DNA of 64,000 nt from Martelella sp. HB161492 (GCF_013184775.1 NZ_JAATVV010000012.1:145203-209202), one strand, 5' to 3'; shown: positions 38,283-47,969, numbered from the stretch's first letter. Notes: generated from the sequence alone by a model not told the origin. Translations and numbers: made by a program.

Positions 38283-39060
38283 TTTCATCCTCTTTTCTGG
38301 CCTTTTTCTGGTTTGATTTCTCTATCGCCTGACGCAGATAATCGGCAGAATTGTCGATCTGCGCGCGCAGTCTCAGCTTGGAGCCCTGCTTGTCGCGCTT
38401 CATGATCAGGTCATAGATGTCGGCGTGTTCCTGATACGCATCTTGCAGCGATTTGGTCGGAACACGGCTTGTAATGTGAATCACATTGTTGATGAGACCG
38501 GCGAGATTGTCGTAGATCAGCATCAGCATCTGGTTGCCGGTGGCATGCACCAGCGCCAGATGAAAACGGGCATCAGCATCGACGAAACCGGCGAAATCCT
38601 CCGTGTCCCGCGCCGCCCGCATCGCCTCAAGCGCGTCTTTCACGTCTTCGGTCAGCGGCGCGTCACGCTCCGTCAGAAGCTCGACCACTTCCGTTTCAAG
38701 CATCCGGCGCACCACCATCAGCTGCAGAAGATAATCCGGATCGGTGGAAAAACGCTGCTGGACCGTCACCGCCAGCGTGTCGAGATAGCCGTCGACATCG
38801 TCACGCACCACTTCGGTGCGCTCGCCATGACGGCGCTGCACCAGCCCCTTGACCTCCAGCTCCTGAACCGCCTCGCGCACGGCACGGGTCGAGACGCCGA
38901 ACTCCTTGGCAATCGCGCTTTCAGACCCCAGCCGGTCGCCGACTTTCAGATCGCCGTTCAATATCCGGCTTTCGAGGACAGAAGACACGACTGAATGCAG
39001 CCGCCCACGCCGGCGCAGCGGAAATTCCGTCCCTTCCGTCATCTCAACGTCATTCGCCAT
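38275..39060 (-). CDS. GntR/FadR-family regulator of the tct locus
   Basis: 261 residues from the ATG at 39060. The winged helix is in SRILNGDLKVGDRLGSESAI and STRAVREAVQELEVKGLVQR. The C-terminal FCD domain of helices (about 100-250) has His in ADARFHLALVHATGNQ that can coordinate a metal or ligand. It is transcribed with the RraA-like gene and divergent from tctC. It probably represses both, binding the palindrome in the shared promoter (39097-39118). Confidence 0.9.
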   Translation of the reverse strand: MANDVEMTEGTEFPLRRRGRLHSVVSSVLESRILNGDLKVGDRLGSESAIAKEFGVSTRAVREAVQELEVKGLVQRRHGERTEVVRDDVDGYLDTLAVTVQQRFSTDPDYLLQLMVVRRMLETEVVELLTERDAPLTEDVKDALEAMRAARDTEDFAGFVDADARFHLALVHATGNQMLMLIYDNLAGLINNVIHITSRVPTKSLQDAYQEHADIYDLIMKRDKQGSKLRLRAQIDNSADYLRQAIEKSNQKKARKEDENG

Positions 39061-39088
39061 AGCAGCCACCCCGGTGTTTCGATCTGTG

Positions 39089-39118
39089 TTGACAATACTT
39101 ATGTCATGAGTCATAAGT
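39089..39118 (+). promoter_or_regulatory. tctC promoter with overlapping palindromic operator
   Basis: TTGACA at 39089-39094 is followed after 17 bases by CATAAG at 39112-39117, a plausible -35 and weak -10 for the tct genes. ACTTATG (39097-39103) and CATAAGT (39112-39118) form a perfect inverted repeat with an 8-base spacer, directly over the spacer and -10. It lies between the divergent GntR and tctC genes. Confidence 0.6.
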
Positions 39119-39187
39119 CAAGTGTTAAGTCTTACCGGGTTCGCGTGGAGGCGTCGTCCGGCAAGACAGCAAACGGGAGGTTAAGTG

Positions 39188-40165
39188 ATGAAATCCACTA
39201 TCAGGAACGTAATTCAGGCATCGGTCGCGGCAGCGGCCCTTCTCGGGCTCGCGGGTGCTGCCCATGCGGAATGGCCGGATCGCGCCGTGACCATTATCGT
39301 TCCCTGGTCCGCCGGCGGCGGCACGGACGCCACCGCACGTGCAGTTGCGGCCGATCTGCAGAAAAAATTCGGAGAGCCCTTCAATGTTGTCAACCGCACC
39401 GGCGGTGGCGGCCTTGTCGGCCATTCGGCCATCGCCAATGCGGCCCCTGACGGCTACACAATCGGCGTCATCACCATCGAAAGCACCATGTACAAGACGC
39501 AAGGCCTGCCCGGCGTTGCGCCTGAAGATTTCGACTATATCGGCCGCTACAATGCCGATGCGATTGGTGTCAATGTCAAGGCCGGCTCCAGCTATGACAC
39601 GGTTCAGGCCCTGATTGACGACGTCAAAGCCAATCCCGGCACGGTGACGGCATCTGGCGCCAATCGTGGCGGTCTGTCGCATCTGGCCTGGGCCGGTCTG
39701 CTGAACACGCTCGGCATCGATCCCAATGCAAGCCCATGGGTTGCCTCTGACGGCTCGGCTCCGGCCCTGCAGCAGCTGGCTGCCGGTGCGATCGATGTTG
39801 TCTCCACCTCACCCGCTGAAGCCCGTGCGCTTGTGGATGCCGGAGAAGCCAAGACGCTGGCGCTGATTTCCAGTGAGGCCAATCCGCTGTTCCCCGACAT
39901 TCCGACGACGGATTCGGTCTTCGGCATCAAGTTCTCGCCGCTGCCCTTCCGTGGTCTTGCCGGACCCGATGGCCTGCCGCCGGAGGTGGTCGACAAGCTT
40001 TCCGCAGCACTTGAGGAAATCTGCGCCGATCCCGAATTCCAGAAATTCATGTCGTCCCAGGGCTTCTCCGTTGCCTATCAGGATGCGCCGACGTTCAAGC
40101 AGACGGTGATGACCGACTACAATGATCTTGCGGCAACCATGAAAGTCCTGGGTCTGGCGAAGTAA
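39188..40165 (+). CDS. tctC: Tripartite tricarboxylate transporter substrate-binding protein
   Basis: 325 residues from the ATG at 39188, preceded by GGGAGG. A signal peptide ends near GLAGAAHA. The body has ITIIVPWSAGGGTDATARA-like and FNVVNRTGGGGLVGH segments of the TctC/Bug family, which bind carboxylate-bearing compounds. First gene of tctC-tctB-tctA. The substrate is probably a sugar acid judging by the linked SDR, isomerase-like and RraA-like genes, not citrate itself. Confidence 0.93.
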   Translation: MKSTIRNVIQASVAAAALLGLAGAAHAEWPDRAVTIIVPWSAGGGTDATARAVAADLQKKFGEPFNVVNRTGGGGLVGHSAIANAAPDGYTIGVITIESTMYKTQGLPGVAPEDFDYIGRYNADAIGVNVKAGSSYDTVQALIDDVKANPGTVTASGANRGGLSHLAWAGLLNTLGIDPNASPWVASDGSAPALQQLAAGAIDVVSTSPAEARALVDAGEAKTLALISSEANPLFPDIPTTDSVFGIKFSPLPFRGLAGPDGLPPEVVDKLSAALEEICADPEFQKFMSSQGFSVAYQDAPTFKQTVMTDYNDLAATMKVLGLAK

Positions 40166-40184
40166 GCCGGCAGGAGTAAGTCTC

Positions 40185-40658
40185 ATGAAAATCAGCGACC
40201 GGATCACCGGGCCCGCTCTGTCGCTCTTCGGAGCGGTCGTGATCGTGGGGGCCATGCAGCTCCCCACGGTCCCGGGCGTGCGCTTCGGTGCGGATCTCAT
40301 GCCGACCCTGATCGGGATCGGTTTCATCTGCCTCGGCCTTGCCATTGCGCTGGGTGGTTTTCTGACCGAGAAGGGCAGAACCTTCCTCGACGTTTCTGAG
40401 TGGCGTGTGCCGCTGCGCAATTATGCCGCCGCCATCTGGACGCTCGGCGGTCTGGTTATCGGCATTTTCCTGTTCCAGTCCGTCGGCTTCCCGCTCATCG
40501 GCATCATCTATATGGCCGGGCTGATGCTTCTGATGCGCGCTCGTATTCTGACAACGGTCATTGTTTCACCGGTTGTGGTGCTGATCCTCTATTACGGCTT
40601 CTCCAAGGGGCTGATGGTTCCGCTGCCCGCCGGCATTCTGGGAGGTATCCTTCCATGA
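40185..40658 (+). CDS. tctB: Tripartite tricarboxylate transporter small membrane subunit
   Basis: 157 residues with about four membrane helices, the usual TctB length. It starts MKISDRITGPALSLFGAVVI and has the middle FGADLMPTLIGIGFICLGLA. It pairs with TctA; the overlapping ATGA with tctA couples their translation. Confidence 0.9.
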   Translation: MKISDRITGPALSLFGAVVIVGAMQLPTVPGVRFGADLMPTLIGIGFICLGLAIALGGFLTEKGRTFLDVSEWRVPLRNYAAAIWTLGGLVIGIFLFQSVGFPLIGIIYMAGLMLLMRARILTTVIVSPVVVLILYYGFSKGLMVPLPAGILGGILP

Positions 40659-42196
40659 GTCTTGACGTCATCGGCCAGGCGCTGGACATAGCGCTGCAGC
40701 CCAATGTTCTGATCGCCCTTGTTCTGGGCGCCATCTACGGCCTTTTCATCGGCGCCCTGCCGGGATTGACGGCCACCATGTCGACGGCACTGCTCGTGCC
40801 CGTCACCTTCTATATGGCACCGGTTCCGGCCATTGCCCTGATCGTGTCATCAACTGCCATGGCCATTACCGCCGGTGACATTCCCGGTGCCCTGATGCGT
40901 GTTCCCGGAACACCGGCATCTGCGGCCTACACCGATGAAGCCTTCCGCATGACGCTGAAGGGCAAGGCCGGCAAGGTGTTGTCGCTCGGTTTCTTCTTCT
41001 CCGCCCTTGGCGGCCTGACCGGTGCACTTGTGCTGCTTGTCACCGGACCGCTGCTCGCCAAGATCTCGCTCAACTTTTCCAGTTTCGAGTTCTTCTGGCT
41101 TGCCGTTCTCGGGCTTTTGACCTGTGCTCTGGTCTCCGGCAATGATGCCGCGCGCGGCCTCACCTCACTTCTGTTCGGCCTGCTGATCTCGACCGTCGGC
41201 CTTGATATCACCACCGGTGCGCCGCGCTTCACCTTCGGCAGCATGGATCTGATGGGCGGCGTTTCCTACATTCCCGTGATGATCGGCATGTTTGCCTTTT
41301 CCGAGATCCTGCGCGGCTTCACCACCAATCAGCATGGCAATGGCGGCGAGATGCCGGCACTCGGCAAGATCGTCCCCTTCAAGGGCGTTCTTGGCCTGTT
41401 GAAGAAGTACCCCTTCTCCTTCATCCGCGGCGCTTCGCTTGGCACCGTGGTCGGCGCTCTGCCCGGCATTGGCGGCGACCTTGCTGCCTGGATTGCCTAT
41501 GGCATGAGCAAGCGGCTGTCGAAGACGCCGGAAAAATTCGGCACCGGTCACCCCGAAGGGCTGATCGAAGCGACATCATCGAACAATGCAGGCCTGTCCA
41601 GTGCCTGGATCCCCGCGCTGGTCTTCGGCATTCCGGGCGACGCCGTCACCGCAATCGCCGTCGGCGTGCTCTTCATGAAGGGCGTCAATCCGGGGCCGCG
41701 GCTGTTTGTCGAGAACCCCTCGATGCCGACCGCGATCATCATGACCTTCTTCATCTCGAACCTGCTGCTCTTCCCGCTCGGTTTCGTGGCCATCAAGCTG
41801 GCCCGCCATGTTCTGGCGGTTCCGCGCAATGTCATTGTGCCGATCATCCTGATCTGCTGCTTCCTCGGCTCTTACGCCGTCAACAATTCTCTGTTCGGCG
41901 TCTGGATCATGCTGGCAGCCGGCGTTGTCGGCTATATCATGGAACGCAACGGCTTCCCGATCGCTCCGGTCATTCTCGGCCTGGTACTGGGCCCCGTTCT
42001 GGAGCGCAACTTCATCATGTCGATGCAGATCGCCAATGGCAATCTGCTCGCCTTCTTCTACCGCCCGATCGCCTGCGGGCTCGGTATCGCCATCATCGCG
42101 ATCCTTGTCGCCACAGCCGTGCGGTCGATCCTCACCTATCGCCGTGCCGGAGAACCGGTACCGGACAAGAAGGAACTGGCTGACGAAGCACTTTGA
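40655..42196 (+). CDS. tctA: Tripartite tricarboxylate transporter large permease subunit
   Basis: 513 residues from the ATG at 40655, overlapping the tctB stop; the longer frame to 40400 is out of register with real coding. About 11-12 membrane helices with family motifs GALPGLTATMSTALLVP, AGDIPGALMRVPGTP and GALPGIGGDLAAWIAYG. It imports a carboxylate delivered by TctC using the ion gradient. Confidence 0.95.
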   Translation: MSLDVIGQALDIALQPNVLIALVLGAIYGLFIGALPGLTATMSTALLVPVTFYMAPVPAIALIVSSTAMAITAGDIPGALMRVPGTPASAAYTDEAFRMTLKGKAGKVLSLGFFFSALGGLTGALVLLVTGPLLAKISLNFSSFEFFWLAVLGLLTCALVSGNDAARGLTSLLFGLLISTVGLDITTGAPRFTFGSMDLMGGVSYIPVMIGMFAFSEILRGFTTNQHGNGGEMPALGKIVPFKGVLGLLKKYPFSFIRGASLGTVVGALPGIGGDLAAWIAYGMSKRLSKTPEKFGTGHPEGLIEATSSNNAGLSSAWIPALVFGIPGDAVTAIAVGVLFMKGVNPGPRLFVENPSMPTAIIMTFFISNLLLFPLGFVAIKLARHVLAVPRNVIVPIILICCFLGSYAVNNSLFGVWIMLAAGVVGYIMERNGFPIAPVILGLVLGPVLERNFIMSMQIANGNLLAFFYRPIACGLGIAIIAILVATAVRSILTYRRAGEPVPDKKELADEAL

Positions 42197-42203
42197 ACAG
42201 GTT

Positions 42204-42271
42204 TGTTCCGGCGGCATCTGAAAAGACCTCCCCCGACGCGCCGACGACAGGAGCGCCATGCCGCCGGAACA
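42204..42271 (+). other. Long stem-loop between tctA and the SDR gene
   Basis: TGTTCCGGCGGCAT (42204-42217) is perfectly complementary to ATGCCGCCGGAACA (42258-42271), enclosing 40 bases. It lies in the 151-base intercistronic space and has no T-run. Likely an mRNA processing, stability or attenuation element. Confidence 0.6.
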
Positions 42272-42347
42272 GCCCTCTCACAATCAACTGCATGAACCGA
42301 GCGCTGGATGAAGCATATCCGCCCGGCATCACATGAAAGGACGAACC

Positions 42348-43166
42348 ATGGACAAGATGTTTTCCGTTGAGGGACGTGTCGCTGTTGTAACCGGCGGCCT
42401 CGGCCAGCTCGGCACCCAGTTTTCAAAATCGCTGGCCTCTGCCGGTGCCAAGGTGGCGATCTACTCGCGCCGCCCCTTCACTGCCAAACAGATTGCCGAG
42501 AAATTCCCCGGCCTCGAAGACAATATCCGCGTCTATGAAGCCTCGGTCACGGACAAGGCCGGTCTTGCCGCTGCAACGGATCAGGTGATCGCCGACTGGG
42601 GCGTGCCGCATATCCTCGTCAACAATGCCGGCATTGATTCCAAGCCCGACGGTTCCGCCGACCAGAATGCCCCCTTCGAGGTCTATCCGCAGAAATACTG
42701 GGACGAAATCATCGACACCAATCTCACCGGCGTCATGCTGACCAGCCAGGTCGTTGGCACCAAGATGGCCGAAGAGATGCGCGGTTCGATCATCAATGTC
42801 GGCTCCATGTATGGCATGGTGTCGCCCAATCAGGCGCTTTATGCCTATCGGCTGGAACGTGACGGCGTGCCCTTCATCAAGGCCGTCTCCTATGCCGCCT
42901 CGAAATCGGGCCTTTTGAACCTGACCCGCTATCTCGCGACCTATTGGGCACCGAAGAAGGTTCGCTGCAACATCGTCTCCTTTGGCGGCGTCAAGACCGG
43001 CTCCTATGACAAGGAGTTCATCGATGCCTTTCTCGAGCGGGTTCCGCTTGGCCGTCAGGCCGAAGTGGACGAATATAACGGCGTGATCCGCTTCCTGGCC
43101 TCGGATGCCTCGTCTTACATGACCGGCTCGAATGTCGTGGTCGATGGCGGCTTCACCGCCTGGTAA
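42348..43166 (+). CDS. SDR-family oxidoreductase
   Basis: 272 residues from the ATG at 42348. Cofactor motif VTGGLGQLGTQFSKSLA, NNAG (residues about 90), catalytic Ser in NVGSMYGMV and YAASKSG with the YxxxK pair; GSNVVVDGGFTAW is the usual ending. An insertion before the active site (YAYRLERDGVPFIKAVSYAA) makes it slightly longer than the average. It lies downstream of tctCBA and probably oxidises or reduces a hydroxyl of the imported sugar acid. Confidence 0.9.
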   Translation: MDKMFSVEGRVAVVTGGLGQLGTQFSKSLASAGAKVAIYSRRPFTAKQIAEKFPGLEDNIRVYEASVTDKAGLAAATDQVIADWGVPHILVNNAGIDSKPDGSADQNAPFEVYPQKYWDEIIDTNLTGVMLTSQVVGTKMAEEMRGSIINVGSMYGMVSPNQALYAYRLERDGVPFIKAVSYAASKSGLLNLTRYLATYWAPKKVRCNIVSFGGVKTGSYDKEFIDAFLERVPLGRQAEVDEYNGVIRFLASDASSYMTGSNVVVDGGFTAW

Positions 43167-43177
43167 CAGCCAGCCCT

Positions 43178-43198
43178 GCCGCCGGCGATACCGGCGGC
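43178..43198 (+). other. Intercistronic hairpin before the FucI-like gene
   Basis: GCCGCCGG (43178-43185) pairs with CCGGCGGC (43191-43198) in the 104-base gap between the SDR and the isomerase-like gene. A second GC-rich fold follows. No T-run. Confidence 0.5.
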
Positions 43199-43270
43199 AA
43201 CCCCGATACCGGCCTTCCGGGGGGAGCCATGGAAGGCCTGCGGCACACGCCGCCCTGATGGAGGATCTGA

Positions 43271-44863
43271 ATGACCCGTATCGCTCTTGTGGTCAGTGGT
43301 GACCTGCGCGAAAGCGCCAATACCACGTGCTGGCCGGCACAAAAGGCCATGGAAGACAAACTTGCTGCCGTTCTCGCCGGCATGGGCCATGAATTGTGGC
43401 GCGCCCACCCGGTCAAGCCGGAAGGCCACGGCTTCATTGCCTCCCAGCGCGAAGGCATGGACGTGTTCAAGGGCATTGATCCGGACATGCCGCTGATCGT
43501 TGCCGAAGCGGTCTGGCAATATTCGCATCATGTTCTGCCAGGCCTTTCCAGCCACAAGGGGCCGATCCTGACGCTTGCCAACTGGTCCGGCCAGTATCCC
43601 GGCCTTGTCGGCATGCTCAATCTCAACGGATCGCTGACCAAGGCCGGAATCGCCTATTCGACCCTGTGGAGCCGCGATTTCGACGATGCCTTCTTCCTCT
43701 CCGGCCTGAAGACCTGGCTTGAAACCGGAACGCTTGCCCATGACCAGTCTCATGTGAAGGCCTATGATGGCAGCAGTGCTCCTGACAGCGCCCGTGCCAC
43801 GGCAAAGGCCATTGCCGATGAATGGCGCAGCGACAAGCTGATCATGGGCATTTTCGACGAGGGCTGCATGGGCATGTATAATGCCATCATCCCCGACGAG
43901 CTTCTGATGCCGCTTGGCATCTTCAAGGAGCGGCTGTCGCAGTCGGCGCTCTATTATGCGGCAACGCAGGTTCCGGTGGCACAAGGCCGCGCCGCCTATC
44001 AGTGGATGGTCGATCGCGGCATGACCTTCCATTTCGGTTTCGACCCGAAAACGGAACTCACCGAAGATCAGGTGATCGATCAGTGCCGCATGTATGTGGC
44101 TGCCGTCCGGCTTGCCGACCAGTTCGGCTGCGCGGCCATCGGCATTCAGTATCAGCAGGGCCTGAAAGATCTCTGGCCGGCCTCCGATCTCATCGAAGGC
44201 ATGCTGAACAATGCGGAGCGGCCTCCCGTCACCCGTGCCGATGGCTCCATCATCCGCGACGGCGAACCGGTCATCCACTTCAACGAGGTGGATGAATGCG
44301 CCGGTCTCGACGCCTTGATGATCAACCGCGTTCATGCTGCGCTCGGCCAGCCGGTGGAAACCACGCTGCACGATATCCGCTGGGGCGATGACGATCTTTC
44401 CGGCACCATTGATGAATTCGTCTGGGTGCTGGAAATCTCCGGCGCGGCACCGCCTGCGCATCATCCCGGCGGCTGGGCCGGATCGGAAAGCTATCGCCAG
44501 CCGGCCATGTTCTTCCCCGCAGGCGGGGGCACGGTCAAAGGCTATGCGAAGGAAGGCGATATCGTCTGGAGCCGGATCTTTGTCGAAGGCGGCAAGCTTC
44601 ACATGGATATCGGCCGCGGCAAGGCCGTGACACTGCCGCCGGAAGAATGCGAACGCCGCTCGAAGGCGACGGACTATCCCTGGCCGATCATGAGCGCCAC
44701 GCTTTCGGGGGTCAGCCGCGACACGATGATGGGGCGCCACAAGGCCAATCACGTGCAGGTCGCCTATGCCGAAAGCGAGGCGGCCGCACAGCAGGTGATT
44801 GCCGTCCGTGCCGCTCTGGCTGCAGAGCTTGGCATCGCCGTCAACCTCTGCGGTTCGATCTAG
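43271..44863 (+). CDS. L-fucose/L-arabinose isomerase-like protein
   Basis: 530 residues, close to the FucI/AraA superfamily length. Recognisable parts are [37 protein letters not shown] ([16 protein letters not shown]), [16 protein letters not shown], and the C-terminal [20 protein letters not shown]. Metal-ligand carboxylates probably lie in the FDEGCMG and [10 protein letters not shown] segments. It probably isomerises an aldose or rearranges the keto sugar acid of this locus. A precise substrate cannot be given; similarity to characterised isomerases is distant. Confidence 0.75.
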   Translation: MTRIALVVSGDLRESANTTCWPAQKAMEDKLAAVLAGMGHELWRAHPVKPEGHGFIASQREGMDVFKGIDPDMPLIVAEAVWQYSHHVLPGLSSHKGPILTLANWSGQYPGLVGMLNLNGSLTKAGIAYSTLWSRDFDDAFFLSGLKTWLETGTLAHDQSHVKAYDGSSAPDSARATAKAIADEWRSDKLIMGIFDEGCMGMYNAIIPDELLMPLGIFKERLSQSALYYAATQVPVAQGRAAYQWMVDRGMTFHFGFDPKTELTEDQVIDQCRMYVAAVRLADQFGCAAIGIQYQQGLKDLWPASDLIEGMLNNAERPPVTRADGSIIRDGEPVIHFNEVDECAGLDALMINRVHAALGQPVETTLHDIRWGDDDLSGTIDEFVWVLEISGAAPPAHHPGGWAGSESYRQPAMFFPAGGGTVKGYAKEGDIVWSRIFVEGGKLHMDIGRGKAVTLPPEECERRSKATDYPWPIMSATLSGVSRDTMMGRHKANHVQVAYAESEAAAQQVIAVRAALAAELGIAVNLCGSI

Positions 44864-44965
44864 AGCGCCGTGCGTCCTCTTGGACGCACAAGGACGCTCT
44901 AGCTTATTGAATCGGCGCATCGTTCTTTTCGAAAATCAATTCCGATTTTCGAGCCGATGCTCTGG
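44861..44965. repeat. Repeat B, copy 2 (RIME-like)
   Basis: Copy of the unit at 30008-30124 in opposite orientation: GAGCGCCGTGCGTCCTCTTG, GGACGCACAAGGACGCTCTA, then the palindrome around TTTTCGAAAATC and CCGATTTTCGAGCCGATGC. It begins exactly at the stop codon of the FucI-like gene. Confidence 0.7.
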
Positions 44966-44987
44966 CCCTTGCAAGCCAAGCCAAGAC

Positions 44988-45017
44988 CCCGGTTCAGTCC
45001 GACTGAGCCGGGTTTTT
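44988..45017 (+). terminator. Terminator after the tct-linked operon
   Basis: CCCGGTTCAG (44988-44997) pairs with CTGAGCCGGG (45003-45012), followed by TTTTT. Downstream of Repeat B copy 2. Confidence 0.85.
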
Positions 45018-45163
45018 CATGTGCCCTCACGGCAGAAAAAGAGCGGAGAAACCTTTGAGGTTCCCCCGCCCAGGTCCGCCCACCCAAGGAGATTGTGGAG
45101 GCGATTGGTGTTACCGAAGCGCCGGGCGCCTGCCCCTCCGCAAGCGCCGGGCCGCTCCGGCGA

Positions 45164-46360
45164 TCAGGCCTTGTTCTTGTTGTAGACGTCGAAGAAGACG
45201 GCTGCGAGAAGAACCAGGCCCTTGATGACCTGCTGGTAGTCGATACCGATACCAAGGATCGACATGCCGTTGTTGAGGATACCCATGATGAAGGCACCGA
45301 CAACCGCACCGACGATCTTGCCGACGCCACCGGACATCGACGCGCCACCGATGAACACGGCCGCGATGACGTCAAGCTCGAAGCCGTTACCGGCACCGGG
45401 CGTGGCGATATTGAGCCGGGCGGCGAAGACCAGACCGGCAAGACCGGCCAGCATGCCCATGTTCACGAAGGTCAGGAAGGTCAGCCGGCGGGTATTGATA
45501 CCGGAGAGCTGCGCTGCCTTCAGATTGCCGCCAATGGCATAAACGCGACGGCCAAACGTGGTCTTTTCAGTGATGAAGGCATAGATGACCGTCAGCACCG
45601 CCATGGTGATCAGCACGTTGGGCAGACCGCGGAATGAAGCCAGCTTCCAGGCAACAAAGATCAGAACCGCGGCGACAATGGCATTGCGGGCGATGAAGAA
45701 TGAAAGAGGTTCGTCCTCCACGCCGTAAGCCTTGTTGCGCTGACGTCCACGGACCGCAAGCCAGATTATGGCGGCCGCAGCAACGACACCGGCGGCAAGA
45801 GCTGTCATGTTCGGACGTCCGACCCCGAAGATATCCGGGATGAAACCTGTCGACAGAAGCTGGAAACCGCCCGGGAACGGACCGACGGACTGACCGTCGA
45901 GCAGCCAGAGCGTCAGGCCGCGGAACACCAGCATGCCGGCCAGTGTGACGATAAAGGCCGGTATCTTCCAGTAGGCGACCCAATAGCCCTGCCAGGCGCC
46001 GATCAGCATGCCCGCGAGAATGCAGACGATGAAGGTCGGAATGACGGGCACGCCCCACTGCACCATCATCACGGCAGCAAGCGCGCCGATGAAACCGACG
46101 ATCGAGCCGACCGACAGGTCGATATGCCCCGCAACGATGATCATCAACATGCCGAGCGCCATGATGGTGACGTAGGAGTTCTGCAGGAACAGGTTGGTAA
46201 TGTTGACCGGGCGCAGCAGCACCCCATTGGTCATGATCTGGAAGAAGGCGATGATGATAATCAGCGCCAGAAGGATGCCATAGTCGCGCATGCGCAGCGT
46301 CAGATACGACCGGATCGACGACTTCGCAACGCCTTCATTTTCAACGGGTGTATTCATCAT
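45164..46360 (-). CDS. mmsB: Multiple-monosaccharide ABC transporter permease
   Basis: 398 residues with about 10-11 helices. LGMLMIIVAGHIDLSVGSIV and FVNMGMLAGLAGLVFAARLN are typical of RbsC/XylH/GguB permeases, and YAIGGNLKAAQLSGINTRR is the cytoplasmic coupling loop. It works with the MmsA ATPase (9-base gap) and the ChvE-type binding protein. In Agrobacterium the homologous GguAB/ChvE set imports arabinose, galactose and xylose and links to virulence sensing. Confidence 0.93.
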   Translation of the reverse strand: MMNTPVENEGVAKSSIRSYLTLRMRDYGILLALIIIIAFFQIMTNGVLLRPVNITNLFLQNSYVTIMALGMLMIIVAGHIDLSVGSIVGFIGALAAVMMVQWGVPVIPTFIVCILAGMLIGAWQGYWVAYWKIPAFIVTLAGMLVFRGLTLWLLDGQSVGPFPGGFQLLSTGFIPDIFGVGRPNMTALAAGVVAAAAIIWLAVRGRQRNKAYGVEDEPLSFFIARNAIVAAVLIFVAWKLASFRGLPNVLITMAVLTVIYAFITEKTTFGRRVYAIGGNLKAAQLSGINTRRLTFLTFVNMGMLAGLAGLVFAARLNIATPGAGNGFELDVIAAVFIGGASMSGGVGKIVGAVVGAFIMGILNNGMSILGIGIDYQQVIKGLVLLAAVFFDVYNKNKA

Positions 46361-46369
46361 CGTAACTTT

Positions 46370-47890
46370 CTATTTTCTGACGATGAAGGACATGATGCGC
46401 TCCTGGCTCGCTTCTTCAGCAGTCAGCTCCGCAACCAGTTCCCCCTCATTCATGACATAGATGCGATCGCACATGCCGAGCAGTTCCGGCATCTCGGAAG
46501 AGATCATCACGATCCCCCGCTCCTCCGCCGCGAGTTGGTTCATCAGCGTGTAGATCTCGTATTTGGCGCCGACATCAATGCCGCGCGTCGGTTCATCAAG
46601 GATCAGCACATCCGGCTGGGTGAACAGCCATTTCGACAGAACAACCTTCTGCTGGTTGCCGCCGGACAGGTTCATCACCTTCTGCGCCACACTCGGCGTG
46701 CGGATATTCATTGCCTGCCGGTAGTGCTCGGCGCGCTGGGCTTCCTCGCCCGAGTTGATCACCCCGTATTGCGAAACACCCTTCAGATTGGCGAGCGTGA
46801 TATTCTTGGTGATCGGCTCCTCAAGAATAAGTCCGAGCGCTTTGCGGTCTTCGGTCACATAAGCGAGACCGGCAAACACCGCCTTCGGCACGGTCGAGGT
46901 ATCGACCCGGTTGCCGCCGAGATGCACTTCGCCCGATATGTTGCGGCCATAGGAGTGGCCGAAAAGGCTCATGGCGAGCTCTGTGCGACCGGATCCCATC
47001 AGTCCCGCGATCCCGACGATTTCGCCGGCACGAACATTGAAGTTCACGCCCTTGATGACCTTGCGCTCGGCCTGATCCGGATGCCAGACGGTCCAGTCCT
47101 TGACCTCCATCAGCATGTTGCCGATGTGACTTTCGCGTTCCGGGTAGCGGTTTTCCATATCGCGGCCGACCATCGCCTGGATGATACTCGCTTCCGAGAC
47201 CTCCTCCTTGTGGCAATCAATCGTCGTCACCGTCGCGCCGTCACGAATGACCGTAATCTGATCGGCGACCTGCTCGACCTCGTTGAGCTTGTGGGAAATC
47301 AGGATCGACGTGATACCGTGTGATTTCAGTTCCAGAAGCAGGCTGAGAAGTTTTGCGCTATCACTCTCTGAAAGCGCAGCCGTCGGCTCGTCAAGGATCA
47401 GCAGACGAACATCCTTGGAAAGCGCCTTGGCGATTTCTACCAGCTGCTGCTTGCCGACACCGATCTTCTCGACCATCGTCGCCGGTCTGTCATTCAGGCC
47501 GACCTTCTTCAGCAGCGCCTCGGTTTTCTGATAAACTTCAGGCCAGTCGATCACGCCGCCCCTGGCCACTTCGTTGCCGAGGAAGATGTTTTCGGCGATC
47601 GAAAGCTGCGGGACGAGTGCCAGCTCCTGGTGGATGATGATGATGCCCTTTTTCTCGCTGTCAACGATCCGCCCGAAGCTTGCGATTTCACCGTCATAGA
47701 CGATATCGCCGCCATAGGTTCCGTGCGGATAGACACCCGAGAGGACTTTCATCAAGGTTGATTTGCCGGCGCCGTTTTCACCGACGAGAGCATGAATTTC
47801 ACCCTCCTCGACGGTCAGATCAACATTCTTCAAAGCCATAACGCCGGGGAATGACTTCGTGATTGATCGCATTTCGAGCAATGTGGACAT
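46370..47890 (-). CDS. mmsA: Multiple-monosaccharide ABC transporter ATPase (two ABC domains)
   Basis: 506 residues, a tandem ABC protein of the RbsA/XylG/GguA group. First domain: Walker [10 protein letters not shown] (37-45), signature region [20 protein letters not shown] with Walker [12 protein letters not shown]. The second domain has a degenerate Walker A ([19 protein letters not shown]) and a canonical [16 protein letters not shown] and [12 protein letters not shown], as usual in this family. Middle gene of chvE-mmsA-mmsB. Confidence 0.94.
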   Translation of the reverse strand: MSTLLEMRSITKSFPGVMALKNVDLTVEEGEIHALVGENGAGKSTLMKVLSGVYPHGTYGGDIVYDGEIASFGRIVDSEKKGIIIIHQELALVPQLSIAENIFLGNEVARGGVIDWPEVYQKTEALLKKVGLNDRPATMVEKIGVGKQQLVEIAKALSKDVRLLILDEPTAALSESDSAKLLSLLLELKSHGITSILISHKLNEVEQVADQITVIRDGATVTTIDCHKEEVSEASIIQAMVGRDMENRYPERESHIGNMLMEVKDWTVWHPDQAERKVIKGVNFNVRAGEIVGIAGLMGSGRTELAMSLFGHSYGRNISGEVHLGGNRVDTSTVPKAVFAGLAYVTEDRKALGLILEEPITKNITLANLKGVSQYGVINSGEEAQRAEHYRQAMNIRTPSVAQKVMNLSGGNQQKVVLSKWLFTQPDVLILDEPTRGIDVGAKYEIYTLMNQLAAEERGIVMISSEMPELLGMCDRIYVMNEGELVAELTAEEASQERIMSFIVRK

Positions 47891-47915
47891 GGCACCCTCA
47901 CTCGCAGTTGCGTAA

Positions 47916-47948
47916 GGCCGCCCGCCTCTAAAGGCAGGTCGGGCGGCC
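47916..47948 (-). other. Hairpin between chvE and mmsA
   Basis: GGCCGCCCG (47916-47924) is complementary to CGGGCGGCC (47940-47948), with GCC/GGC pairing inside. It lies in the 79-base gap after the binding-protein gene. Such hairpins protect the 5' mRNA and give more binding protein than permease. Confidence 0.65.
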
Positions 47949-47969
47949 CGCTCACATCAGGCAGACCGA

